Shown here in pieces: positions 1-7,771 of a DNA stretch of 49,066 nt; the first letter of the stretch is position 1; the number at the start of each line of letters is the position of its first letter. The translations under genes and the position numbers were made by a program. The notes under the pieces are model-generated. The model was not told the DNA's origin. It did not search any database and saw only the letters and a program-made list of their open reading frames with translations. The DNA comes from Labilithrix sp. GTDB lineage: Bacteria; Myxococcota_A; Polyangia; Polyangiales; Polyangiaceae. Location: assembly GCA_019637225.1 (NCBI GenBank), contig JAHBWC010000069.1, positions 1 to 49,066 on the forward strand, in the 5' to 3' direction.

Positions 1-1
1 C

Positions 2-166
2 CTCGACGCGAGCACGTTCGTGACCTACAGCCTGTCGACCGATCCCGCGTCGCCGCAGTACGACGACTACTCGCGGGCCTATGCGCAGAAGCAGTGGCTC
101 AAGGCCGCCTTCAACGAGGCGGAGATCGCGGCGGACACGAAGGTGACGCTCGACCTCCAGCAGTAA
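2..166 (+). CDS. Penicillin acylase family protein, C-terminal end (partial)
   Basis: Only the last 54 codons are in the window; the frame is open to the left edge and stops at TAA 164-166. The visible residues include the run SPQYDDYSRAYAQKQW followed by LKAAFNEAEI. This looks like the C-terminal tail of penicillin/acyl-homoserine-lactone acylases, where a conserved [ST]P.Y.D....Y....W motif precedes a final beta strand. Family members are exported Ntn hydrolases that cleave amide bonds of acylated substrates, but the catalytic Ser and signal peptide lie outside the window. A strong hairpin follows the stop directly, so this gene probably ends its transcription unit here. The family call rests on a short tail. 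Confidence 0.6.
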   Translation, partial: LDASTFVTYSLSTDPASPQYDDYSRAYAQKQWLKAAFNEAEIAADTKVTLDLQQ

Positions 167-184
167 GCGCGGCTCGAGCGTGCG

Positions 185-227
185 ACGACGAAGCCTCTGC
201 CCTTCCGGGTGGGGGCTTCGTCGTTTC
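185..227 (+). terminator. Intrinsic terminator after the acylase gene
   Basis: A perfect 11-bp inverted repeat (ACGACGAAGCC at 185-195 pairing with GGCTTCGTCGT at 214-224) encloses an 18-nt loop and runs into a T-containing tail (TTTCGTT). It starts 18 nt after the acylase stop codon. The stem and the following Ts fit a Rho-independent terminator. Confidence 0.7.
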
Positions 228-388
228 GTTCGCCGCGTCCGGCTGAACGCGTCGACGCGACGGGCGACGCTCACCCCCGACCGCCGAGGGCAGTGTGTCC
301 CCGGGCCCCCGAGGTCACGGGATCGACGATCCCGCGGAGACGAACGTCCACGGCGGCCGTCGGCGGCGGTTCGTGCGATACTGCAGAC

Positions 389-1213
389 ATGAAGGACTCG
401 TGGGGCGGCGCGGTCATTCTGGCGTTGTTACTGGGTTGCACGGGCGGAAGCTCGTCGGACGGTTCGAGCTCTTCGGGCGCCGACGTGCCCCGTGGGTCGG
501 CGCGCGAGCCGCAGGCGTGCTCACCGCTCGAGGGCGTGACGCAGCCCATCACGATCGACAAGGTCGTCGGCGCGGGACGGCACGCCGACGGGACGATCTA
601 CGTCCTCGATGAAGGGCGGCCCGACTATCGCGCGTTCGTCTCCGAGGGCTCCGTCCTCCAGCGGAAGAAGGTCGCAGGCAGCGGATCGGCGCCCGACTGG
701 GTGAGCGTGTCGGTCACCGATGCGAACGGGCCGTTCGCGCTGAAGGTCGAGGGCGCGAGCGGCGTCCCGACGCGCATGGCGGTGTTCCGCGGCGAGCCGA
801 AGGGCAAGACCTTCGAGATCGGCGCCGAGGGCGACGTCCTCGAGCTCGTGGACGCGAGCACGTATGCGAGCCTCGCGGTCCGCAACATCCCCGGCACGGT
901 GAACGTCGAGTACGACACCTCCACCTCGGACGGACGGCGCATCGTGGTGACTCGTCCCGAGGTCGACTGGTCGTACGAGGATTTCCGCGTCTTCTTCGGG
1001 ACGCCGGAGCGCATGGTGGAGCGGCCGGTCCGGAGCGTCTCGCGCGGCTCGTCGACGCACATCACGTTCGACGTCGACGGAGTCGGGCACGACGCCGTGT
1101 TCGGCTCGTCTTTGAGCCCGAACCTCACGTCGACGCTGACCGTGAACGGGCAGCGAGCAGACCTCGTCGACGAGACCGCGCGTGGCGTGGGCCTCACGTA
1201 CTTCTGTTTTTGA
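389..1213 (+). CDS. Hypothetical lipoprotein
   Basis: Encodes 274 residues. I chose ATG 389 because it gives a short N-terminus with a hydrophobic stretch and a lipobox (LLGC, Cys17), followed by a Gly/Ser/Asp linker typical of myxobacterial lipoproteins; frames reaching further upstream give Arg-rich, non-signal sequence. The mature part (about residues 45-274) has mixed beta-type sequence without a domain I recognise. Near the C-terminus it has alternating hydrophobic strands and a final Cys. It is probably anchored in the outer or inner membrane facing the periplasm or cell surface. The gene stands alone on this strand and converges on the next gene. Function unknown. Confidence 0.75.
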   Translation: MKDSWGGAVILALLLGCTGGSSSDGSSSSGADVPRGSAREPQACSPLEGVTQPITIDKVVGAGRHADGTIYVLDEGRPDYRAFVSEGSVLQRKKVAGSGSAPDWVSVSVTDANGPFALKVEGASGVPTRMAVFRGEPKGKTFEIGAEGDVLELVDASTYASLAVRNIPGTVNVEYDTSTSDGRRIVVTRPEVDWSYEDFRVFFGTPERMVERPVRSVSRGSSTHITFDVDGVGHDAVFGSSLSPNLTSTLTVNGQRADLVDETARGVGLTYFCF

Positions 1214-1271
1214 CGGCTGCCGCCTCCGACGAGACGCGCCTACAGCTTCGGCCCTCGTTCTCGGGGAGCGA

Positions 1272-2213
1272 TCAGAGCGGGCGGCGTGCGCGGTAGATCT
1301 GGGCGGCGCGGTCGAGGAGGATCTCGCAGTCGTCGTCGGACACCCAGCTCACGCCGTCGACCGTCTCGGAGGAGAGCTCGGGCACGTGCACCGGCGGCCC
1401 GAACGGATCGAGCTTCGAGCCGCGGCGCGCGACCCAGACGTCGGCGAGCCCCTTGCCGCCCGCGCGGTTCGAAGAGAAGTAGAGCGCGGTCTCGTCCTTG
1501 TTCAGCACCGGCTGGCCGTCGAGCGCGCCGTTCGCGTGGAGGTTCGGGACAGGGCTGCCGGTCAACAGGCCGCTCGCGTTGCCGTTCATCGCGGCGCGCA
1601 TGATGATCTTGTCGACCGCGGATCCGTCGCCGACGTACTCGGCGTAGTACGCCGCGTCGTTCGACGCGACGACGAAGAGCTGCGGCTTCTTCGCGAGCCA
1701 GAACGTCTTCGGTGACGCGAAGGTCGTGTCGACGTCGGGGCGCGACGCGACGAAGTTCGACTCGAGCGTCCACCAGTAAGCCTTGAGCCCGCCGGCGGCG
1801 ATCGACATGCCGGACACCGCCTCGCCGACGTCCACCGTCGTCGGCGTGCTCCACTTCGCCTCGCGGCTCGGACGCGTCACGCGCCTGAGCTCCCACTTGC
1901 TCGTGGCGCTCGTGTACTTCAGGTAATGGAGCTCGAGCTCGTCGGGCGACATCACCGCCGAGCGCACCGTGCCGGCCGTCGGCTCGAGCTCGGTCTGTAG
2001 CTCCGGGGGACCGAACGGCTTGATCGGGTCGCAGCGCTCGGTGATCGGGGTGGGTCCGCCGTCCGGCTTCGGCGCCGGGCCGGCGCGCCCGTCGTCGCCC
2101 GCGTCGCGCTTGGTGCTCTCGTCCGGCGGCGGCGCTTCGCCCGCGAGGCCGCTCGTTCCCTCGCAGGCCGCGACGGCGAGCAGCGCGAGCACCGACCCCC
2201 GGAACCACCGCAT
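1272..2213 (-). CDS. PD40 (WD40-like beta-propeller) lipoprotein
   Basis: A 313-residue lipoprotein: the signal peptide ends in a lipobox (VAAC, Cys16), followed by a Pro/Asp/Gly-rich linker (to about residue 60). The rest carries TolB/PD40-like propeller blades. The clearest is ETALYFSSNRAGGKGLADVW, with the SNR.GG..D.W signature of PD40 repeats; other blades show weaker SPDELELHYLK-type motifs. Such proteins are surface or periplasmic scaffolds, often binding peptidoglycan partners or glycans. Only one blade is near consensus, so the propeller may be short or divergent. It is convergent with the upstream lipoprotein gene. Confidence 0.75.
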   Translation of the reverse strand: MRWFRGSVLALLAVAACEGTSGLAGEAPPPDESTKRDAGDDGRAGPAPKPDGGPTPITERCDPIKPFGPPELQTELEPTAGTVRSAVMSPDELELHYLKYTSATSKWELRRVTRPSREAKWSTPTTVDVGEAVSGMSIAAGGLKAYWWTLESNFVASRPDVDTTFASPKTFWLAKKPQLFVVASNDAAYYAEYVGDGSAVDKIIMRAAMNGNASGLLTGSPVPNLHANGALDGQPVLNKDETALYFSSNRAGGKGLADVWVARRGSKLDPFGPPVHVPELSSETVDGVSWVSDDDCEILLDRAAQIYRARRPL

Positions 2214-2270
2214 CCGAGAAGTATGACGCGTGGAGGCGATCTTGTCTCCACGCGCGATCGACGCGCCTCG

Positions 2271-3362
2271 TCAGGACCGACCGCGCGCGGGCGCGATGAT
2301 CCCGTCGCGCTCGAGGAGCGCCGCCAGGGCGCGGAACGCGTCGGACCGGCCGATCTGGAGAAGGTGCCCGCCCGCGATCGTGCGCATCTCGCAGCCGAAG
2401 TGCCGCGCGAGGCGGATCGCGTGCGCGACCGGCGTGATGCGGTCGTTCTCGGCCGCGACGACGAGCGCCCGCGCGCCCGGCACGCGGAGCGGCCGCGCCA
2501 GCGGGCTCACGATCCAGTTGGCGCGCTCGAGCGCGGCGTGTTGCTCGTCCGCCCTCACGCCGTCGCCGAGACGACCTTGCTCGCGCGCGAAGTCGGCGAT
2601 CGACGCGAGCGGGATCATCGGCATGACGAAGTCGATCTCGTCGGTCACCGTCGCCGTGAGCGCCGAGGTGTAGCCGCCGAGGCTCATCCCCATCACGCCG
2701 ACCTTCGGGGCGCCCCGCTCGCGCAGCCAGCGGACGAGCGTGCGGATGTCCGTCACCGCCTGGCGGAAGCCCTCGTTCGTCAGGCGCGGATCGGACGACG
2801 GAAACGCCGGAGCTCCGCGGTGCGCACCGCCGCGCCCGGCGTGGAGCGGGAGCACGGGGAGCACCACGTCGAGGCCGCGGCGGAGGAGCCACTCGATCGG
2901 CCAGGCGTTCTCCTCGATGAGCCACTGCCCTCCCATGTAGCCGTGGACCGCGATGATCGCGGGGCGCCTCGTCACGGCGTCCGCCGATCCCGCGAGGTAG
3001 AGACGCGCGCGAGCGGTGCGGTTCTCGACCCGCGACAGGTAGCGCTCCGCGACTTCGGCGAGGAACGGCTCGAAGGCGCTCGGCCAGGCGGCCTCCCAGA
3101 CGCCGGAGCGCACGCGGCGGAGCCCGAGCTCGCTCCGCGGCGGCGACGGGAAGAAGCGCGCCACGTCGGCCACGAGCGCGTCGCCCTCGTAAACGCGGTG
3201 GATCTCGGTGAGCACCGCGATGCGCTCGTCGTGAGGCATCGCGTCCGCGCGCGCCCGCTCGTGACGGCCGCGCGCGGACATCGCCGCGACCACGGCGCGA
3301 TCGACGAGCCCCGCCGTGGAGCCCATGACGCGCATGGCGTGGAGGAAACGACTGGAGGACAC
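2271..3362 (-). CDS. Alpha/beta hydrolase (ABHD18-like)
   Basis: About 363 residues from a GTG at 3362; an ATG at 3335 is an alternative start. Upstream codons on this strand fall in a hexamer repeat and are unlikely to be translated. Features of the alpha/beta hydrolase fold: a strand and oxyanion region (PAIIAVHGYMGG), the nucleophile elbow GMSLGG, an Asp in AAENDRITPVAH, and the late His in IAGGHLLQIGR. The long N-terminal region (about 120 residues before the fold) and the VLPLHAGR segment recall the ABHD18-like family of uncharacterised hydrolases. No signal peptide is seen, so it is likely cytoplasmic. Substrate unknown. It is divergent from the monooxygenase gene across a repeat-bearing spacer. 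Confidence 0.8.
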   Translation of the reverse strand: MSSSRFLHAMRVMGSTAGLVDRAVVAAMSARGRHERARADAMPHDERIAVLTEIHRVYEGDALVADVARFFPSPPRSELGLRRVRSGVWEAAWPSAFEPFLAEVAERYLSRVENRTARARLYLAGSADAVTRRPAIIAVHGYMGGQWLIEENAWPIEWLLRRGLDVVLPVLPLHAGRGGAHRGAPAFPSSDPRLTNEGFRQAVTDIRTLVRWLRERGAPKVGVMGMSLGGYTSALTATVTDEIDFVMPMIPLASIADFAREQGRLGDGVRADEQHAALERANWIVSPLARPLRVPGARALVVAAENDRITPVAHAIRLARHFGCEMRTIAGGHLLQIGRSDAFRALAALLERDGIIAPARGRS

Positions 3363-3563
3363 GGCTCCAGCGTAGCGCCTCTTTGCGGGGCCGCCAGACG
3401 TCGACGCGACGTCTTCACGGGCGCGCGGATGAGAACGGCGCATCGCGAAGCGGTCGTTCTCTGCGCGGCCGCGGGGCTCGGCGGGCGTGCAGCGCGTGCC
3501 GCAGGCGCGGACGCTACCGTAGGGGGCGGCCATGCTCCGGTCGAGGTGATCAGAAGAGAGAGC

Positions 3564-3603
3564 GGGCACGGGCACGGGCACGGGCACGGGCACGGGCACG
3601 GGG
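3564..3603. repeat. Hexanucleotide microsatellite (GGGCAC)6
   Basis: Six perfect tandem copies of GGGCAC (3564-3599) followed by a G run, in the roughly 300-base divergent spacer between the hydrolase (-) and the monooxygenase (+). The rest of that spacer (3363-3664) shows no convincing gene. The repeat would be prone to slippage and could alter promoter spacing; that is inference. Confidence 0.9.
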
Positions 3604-3664
3604 GAGAGGGACATGGCTCGGCAGGCGGCGCCGGTGGCGCGGACGATGGAGTAACCTGTCGTGC

Positions 3665-5044
3665 GTGGTCCCGGACCTCTCGCGCCCCTCTGCCGCTCGC
3701 GTCGGCCGCGTCTGTCTCATCGGAGCCGGCTCGTCGGGCATCGCCGCGGCGAAGGCGCTCTTCGAGGCGAACATCCCGTTCGATGCCTTCGAGACGAGCG
3801 ATCGCGTCGGCGGCAACTGGGTGTTCGGGAACGCGAACGGGATGTCGTCGGCGTACGAGGGCCTCTACATCAACACGTCGCGCGAGCGGATGGCGTTCTC
3901 GGACTTTCCGATGCCGCGCTCTTACCCGGATTTTCCGCACCACACGCAGATCGCGCGCTACTTCGAGGACTACGTCGATCGCTTCGGCTTCCGGGACAAG
4001 ATTCGGTTTCGCACGGCGGTCACGCACGTCGCGAAGACCTCCGACGGAGAGTGGCGCGTGCGGACGCGGCACGCGGACGCGAGCGAGGACGAGGAGCGCA
4101 CCTACGCGGCGGTGCTCGTCGCCAACGGTCACCACTGGGACCCGCTCCTGCCCGATCCCCCCTTCCCCGGCCGCTTCGCCGGCCGCGAGCTCCACGCGCA
4201 CCACTACAGGTCGAAGGACGAGCTCCGCGGCAAGCGCGTCGTCGTCGTCGGCATGGGCAACAGCGCGATGGACATCGCCGTCGAGTCGTCCGAGGTCGCG
4301 GCGCGGACGTTCCTCTCCGGCCGCCGCGGCGTGCACGTGATCCCGAAGTACGCCTTCGGCCGTCCCATCGATCAGTTCTTCACCTCGGCGCGCCTCCCGT
4401 GGAGCGTCCGCCAGCGCATGGGCGAGGCGCTCCAGCGCCTGGCGGTGGGCGACATGGAGCGCTACGGCCTGCCGAAGCCCGATCACCGCCTCGGCGAGGC
4501 GCACCCGACGATCTCCGGGCGGATCCTCGACCGGCTCACCCACGGCGCGATCACGCCGAAGCCGAACGTGGCCGAGCGCATGGGCGATCGCGTCCGCTTC
4601 GTCGACGGCTCCGTCGAGACCGCCGACGTCATCGTCTACTGCACCGGCTACAAGGTGACGTTCCCCTTCTTCGATCCGTCGTTCGTCGCCGCGAAGGACA
4701 ACGATCTGCCGCTCTTCATGCGCGTGTTCCACCCCGAGCACCACGGCCTCGCGTTCGTCGGCCTCCTCCAGCCGCTCGGCGCGATCATGCCGCTCGCGGA
4801 GGCGCAAGGCCGATGGATCGCGCGCTGGATCCTCGGCGACTACGCGCTGCCGCCCGCGGACGCGATGCGCGCGCACCTCGATGAGGAGCGGCGCCGCATG
4901 TTCGCGCGCTACGTGAAGTCGAAGCGCCACACCATGCAGGTCGACTTCGACGACTACCTCCTCGAGCTCGACCGCGAGCTCGTTCGCGGCGCCAAGCGCG
5001 CCGCGAAGAGGCCCCGCGCGAGCTCGCCGGCGCCGAGCACCTGA
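3665..5044 (+). CDS. Flavin-containing monooxygenase (FMO/NAD(P)-binding)
   Basis: 459 residues from GTG 3665; this start places the FAD Rossmann motif about 20 residues from the N-terminus and avoids the repeat-derived codons upstream. FAD site: LIGAGSSGIAAAKALFE. The FMO signature F-x-G-x3-H-x3-Y is exact (FAGRELHAHHY). The NADPH site is VVVGMGNSAMDIA, and the distal TGY motif appears as YCTGYKVTFPFF. Class B monooxygenases of this type use NADPH and O2 to oxygenate soft heteroatoms or ketones; the substrate cannot be read from the sequence. Length matches the family. No signal peptide. It stands alone in the plus direction, with no clear partner gene. Confidence 0.9.
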   Translation: MVPDLSRPSAARVGRVCLIGAGSSGIAAAKALFEANIPFDAFETSDRVGGNWVFGNANGMSSAYEGLYINTSRERMAFSDFPMPRSYPDFPHHTQIARYFEDYVDRFGFRDKIRFRTAVTHVAKTSDGEWRVRTRHADASEDEERTYAAVLVANGHHWDPLLPDPPFPGRFAGRELHAHHYRSKDELRGKRVVVVGMGNSAMDIAVESSEVAARTFLSGRRGVHVIPKYAFGRPIDQFFTSARLPWSVRQRMGEALQRLAVGDMERYGLPKPDHRLGEAHPTISGRILDRLTHGAITPKPNVAERMGDRVRFVDGSVETADVIVYCTGYKVTFPFFDPSFVAAKDNDLPLFMRVFHPEHHGLAFVGLLQPLGAIMPLAEAQGRWIARWILGDYALPPADAMRAHLDEERRRMFARYVKSKRHTMQVDFDDYLLELDRELVRGAKRAAKRPRASSPAPST

Positions 5045-5152
5045 CGGGAGCACACTTCACGACGTGGACGCGCTCGGTGGACGCGCCGATCGTCGGCCTG
5101 CCGGCGAAGACGGTGCGCGACGCTCTCTCCTTCTTCGGGTAACCTGGCGGAC

Positions 5153-5204
5153 CGCGACCCCCAAGGGCCGCGGCAGCCCGCGACCCCCAAGGGCCGCGGC
5201 AGCC
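5153..5204. repeat. 26-bp direct tandem repeat, two copies
   Basis: Two perfect adjacent copies of a 26-bp unit (5153-5178 and 5179-5204; core ACCCCCAAGGGCCGCGG) in the 243-base gap between the monooxygenase stop and the phosphatase gene. Apart from the repeat, that gap shows no gene. The role is unknown; a duplicated protein-binding site is one possibility. Confidence 0.85.
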
Positions 5205-5287
5205 CGCAGCCCCGGCCGGCCCCGCACTCCATGAGCATCGTCCGCCGTCGTTCGACTCGCCCTCCTCCGCTCGGCACAACGGGAGCG

Positions 5288-5878
5288 ATGGTCTGGGCCT
5301 CCGAGCTGGAAGCGCCGCGCATCTCGGTCGCGTGGCTGTCGCGGCCGCGCGTGGGCGAGCTCGTGAGCGGCGACGCCGTCGTGGTCCGTCAAGCGGGCGA
5401 CGCCGTGCTCGTCGCGGTGATCGACGCCCTCGGCCATGGCCCGAAGGCCGCCGAGGTCGCCGACCGCTCGTCGGAGTATTTCGGAGACGCGGCGCTCTCC
5501 GGAGGTGCGGTGTCGCTCGTGCGAGGGCTCCACGATCGCCTCCAGGGATCCCGCGGCGCCGCCGCTCTCATCCTCGTCGTGACGAGCGCCGGCGTCGAGG
5601 CCTGCAGCGTCGGCAACGTCGAGCTCCGATCGGCCTCCGGCAGCCTGCCGTTCGTCCTCACGCCCGGCGTCCTCGGCCTACGCCTCCGCCAGCCGAAGAT
5701 CTGCGCCTCGCAGGGGTTCCGCGCCGATCGCCTCGTGCTCTACTCCGACGGCATCTCGGGGCGCTTCGATCTGAAGACGCTACGCGGCCACGCGCCGCCC
5801 GAGCTCGCCTCGCACATCTTCGCGTCGCACCGGCACGATCACGACGACGCGACGGTCGTCGTGGTCGACGTCGCCTGA
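5288..5878 (+). CDS. RsbX-like SpoIIE/PP2C-family phosphatase
   Basis: 196 residues from ATG 5288, which has GGGAG just upstream; ATG 5231 would add 19 residues without similarity. It is a minimal SpoIIE/PP2C domain with metal ligands visible: SGDAVVV, the central VIDALGHGPKA, LVLYSDGIS and the final HDHDDATVVVVD. A single-domain phosphatase with an ALGHG core resembles RsbX, the enzyme that dephosphorylates RsbR and RsbS to reset the stressosome. The convergent neighbour (5908-6399) is an RsbT-like kinase followed by an RsbR-like STAS gene, which supports that role. No sensor domain or membrane segment. Expected to act in the cytoplasm with Mn2+/Mg2+. The substrate assignment is inferred. 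Confidence 0.85.
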   Translation: MVWASELEAPRISVAWLSRPRVGELVSGDAVVVRQAGDAVLVAVIDALGHGPKAAEVADRSSEYFGDAALSGGAVSLVRGLHDRLQGSRGAAALILVVTSAGVEACSVGNVELRSASGSLPFVLTPGVLGLRLRQPKICASQGFRADRLVLYSDGISGRFDLKTLRGHAPPELASHIFASHRHDHDDATVVVVDVA

Positions 5879-5907
5879 GTCGAGCGAGGCGCCCGACCAA
5901 GGCGGAG

Positions 5908-6399
5908 TCAGAGCGCCGGGCTCGAGCCCCGCCGGGGCCGCCCCACGAAGCGACGCACGACGATGCGCTTTCCCCCTTCGTGCGCGACGAGCTCGACGCT
6001 GTCGCTCAGGCGCGCCACCGCGCCGAGCCCCGCTCCGATGCCGCCGCGACCGAAGACGCGGGCGGGATCGAGCTTGCCGTGCGTGTCGTAGCCGTCGCGG
6101 AGGCTGCCCGCGAGGTCGAACGGCGGCGTCTCGTCCTCTGCGACGATCGTGATCCCCCGGAGGCGCCCGGAAACCGCGCGCGGCTCGTCGCGCTCCGTCA
6201 GCGACAGATCGATGTGCCCGCGGCGGCCGTACTTCAGGATGTTCGACGCGAGCTCGGAGACGACGATCGCCAGCTCCTCGATCACCTCGCGCTCGAAGCC
6301 GATCCGAGCGGCGAACGCGCGCAAGATGGTCCGCGCCGCGAAGACGGCGGACTCGTGCGCGACGACGCACCGGACGGAGGTCGCGGCCGTATCCGTCAT
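5908..6399 (-). CDS. RsbT-like ATP-binding anti-sigma/switch kinase
   Basis: 163 residues from ATG 6399, which gives the usual RsbT length. A GTG at 6531 overlapping the upstream RsbR stop, or ATG 6492, would add about 30-45 unconserved residues, so the 121-base gap 6400-6520 could be coding. GHKL ATPase motifs: the N-box in IVVSELASNILKYG and the G-box in GRGGIGAGLGAVARLSD. The DxGxG segment is degenerate (AEDETPPFD), with an insertion before it, unlike the canonical copy at 17103-17513. RsbT-type proteins phosphorylate STAS partners and then switch to a phosphatase. Last gene of the minus-strand run HMGR, DUF2378-like, RsbR, RsbT. Confidence 0.8.
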   Translation of the reverse strand: MTDTAATSVRCVVAHESAVFAARTILRAFAARIGFEREVIEELAIVVSELASNILKYGRRGHIDLSLTERDEPRAVSGRLRGITIVAEDETPPFDLAGSLRDGYDTHGKLDPARVFGRGGIGAGLGAVARLSDSVELVAHEGGKRIVVRRFVGRPRRGSSPAL

Positions 6400-6520
6400 C
6401 GGGGACGCTCGCTCGAGGAGCGGCGCGCCGAGCCCGAGTGCCCCCTCACGACGGCCGACGTCGAGAAGGATCGTAGAAGACCGAGCACCCATCCATACTC
6501 CCGTCGAGTCGTCGCGGCGG

Positions 6521-7174
6521 TCAACGCTCACGCGCCGCCATGCGCCAGTCGTCGCGATGGATGTACTGCTCCACGTACCCCTGGAGCGCGTTGCGCATGG
6601 TGCGGTGCGTGATGACCCCCGAGAGGTCCACGCCCATGTGGATGATGGTCTGGGCGATCGCCGGGTTGATCCCCGTGAGGAGGCAGTTCGCGCCGAGCAG
6701 CCGGACGGCGCGCGCCATGCGGAGGAAGTGGTCGGCCGTGCCCGTGTCCATCACCTGGATGCCCGTGATGTCGATGATCGCGCACTCGGCCTTCTTGCTG
6801 ACGATGGCGCTGAGGAGCGCCTCGGTCATCTCGGCGCTGCGCGTCGTGTCGAGCACGCCGACCACGGGCAGGCACAGGACTCCCTCCCAGACCTCGATGA
6901 TCGGCGTCGACAGCTCGCGGATCGCCGCGCGCTGGACCTCGATCATCGCCAGCTTCTCCTCGAGCTCGCGCTGATACGCGACGCTGCGGGCTCGCTCCGC
7001 GCCGAGCGAGGCGATCATCTGGTTGATGCCGTCGAAGAGCGTGGAGATCGCGTGTTCCCCAGGCAGATCGCTGGTCAGCCGCACGCTGTAGTCGCCGTCG
7101 CCGACGTCGGCGGCGACGAGGAGGATGTCCGCGATGCGCTCGAGCATCTGCTCGGCGAGGATGTCGTCGCTCAT
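6521..7174 (-). CDS. RsbR-type HAMP-STAS stressosome protein, copy 1
   Basis: 217 residues, no membrane segment. Residues about 15-70 look like a HAMP unit (DVGDGDYSVRL, then FDGINQMIASL). A coiled coil (about 70-95) and a STAS domain (about 96-210) follow. The STAS core has TPIIEVWEGVLCLPVVG and CAIIDITGIQVMDTGTADH, where the Thr residues correspond to the RsbT-phosphorylated site of RsbR, and a second site region DLSGVITHRTMRNAL. RsbR proteins form the stressosome shell with RsbS and control RsbT. Here the usual globin-like N-terminus is replaced by a HAMP-like module. Six bases separate it from the upstream DUF2378-like gene, indicating one operon. Nearly identical in its C-terminal two thirds to the protein at 13935-14591. 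Confidence 0.9.
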   Translation of the reverse strand: MSDDILAEQMLERIADILLVAADVGDGDYSVRLTSDLPGEHAISTLFDGINQMIASLGAERARSVAYQRELEEKLAMIEVQRAAIRELSTPIIEVWEGVLCLPVVGVLDTTRSAEMTEALLSAIVSKKAECAIIDITGIQVMDTGTADHFLRMARAVRLLGANCLLTGINPAIAQTIIHMGVDLSGVITHRTMRNALQGYVEQYIHRDDWRMAARER

Positions 7175-7180
7175 CGCGCG

Positions 7181-7750
7181 CTACTTCCAGGTCATGTCGA
7201 GGCGCACCTCGGCGGGACAGGGGGTCTTTAGCGACCAACCCGTGACCTTCACGTCGACGTCCTTGGCCCCGACCGCGCGCAGCGCGAACGTGCCGAAGCC
7301 CGCCGCGACGGGGCCCGCGTGGAAGTAGCCGTCGACCTCGTGCAGGTGCGTGACGAGGTGGCGCTCGTCGACCTGCTTCGTCTCCATCCGTCCGCGCCGG
7401 TTGTCGCGGGCCCAGAGATCGGGCGCCTTCTTCGAGAACACGGCGGGCGTCATCACGCGCATCAAGAGCTTGAGGAAGCTGTTGGTCGCGGCCTCGGCGA
7501 TGAACATGCCGCAGTTCCGGAGCGCCTCGTAGGCCTTCGCCTCGTCGCCTGGATGGAGCTTGGCGATGGCATCGTAGAGCTCGCTGATCGTCTTGAGCGG
7601 GTACCACGCCATCTTGTCGTAGGCGCCCCGATCGCTGCTGACGTCATCGGCGAGGCTCGAGTACATGCGCTCGCGATCCGCCTCGCCGAAGCTCTCGATG
7701 TAGTCCATGCACCCGAGGATCAGATAGCCCCGGATCACCTGCTCGCCCAT
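7181..7750 (-). CDS. DUF2378/V4R-like protein, paralogue 1
   Basis: 189 residues from ATG 7750, preceded by GGAGG at good spacing; an upstream TTG is less likely. The sequence begins GEQVIRGYLILGCMDYIE and ends AVGAKDVDVKVTGWSL plus a short strand. In length, the opening IRG/KG motif and the closing G.x.GAK.V.V pattern it resembles the DUF2378 (TIGR02265) paralogue family of myxobacteria, with a fold probably akin to V4R/HNOB small-molecule sensors. That assignment is tentative. It sits between the HMG-CoA reductase (21 bases upstream) and the RsbR copy (6 bases downstream), so it is likely a sensor or adaptor for the switch. Clear paralogue of 8911-9477. Confidence 0.75.
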   Translation of the reverse strand: MGEQVIRGYLILGCMDYIESFGEADRERMYSSLADDVSSDRGAYDKMAWYPLKTISELYDAIAKLHPGDEAKAYEALRNCGMFIAEAATNSFLKLLMRVMTPAVFSKKAPDLWARDNRRGRMETKQVDERHLVTHLHEVDGYFHAGPVAAGFGTFALRAVGAKDVDVKVTGWSLKTPCPAEVRLDMTWK

Positions 7751-7771
7751 CCCAACCTCCAATCCTATCCG

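Noticed and set aside
2223..4340. Long plus-strand frame across the hydrolase gene and hexamer repeat
   Set aside because: Its translation is Arg/His-rich antisense and frame-shifted shadow, running through the microsatellite. The hydrolase and monooxygenase frames carry clear motifs.
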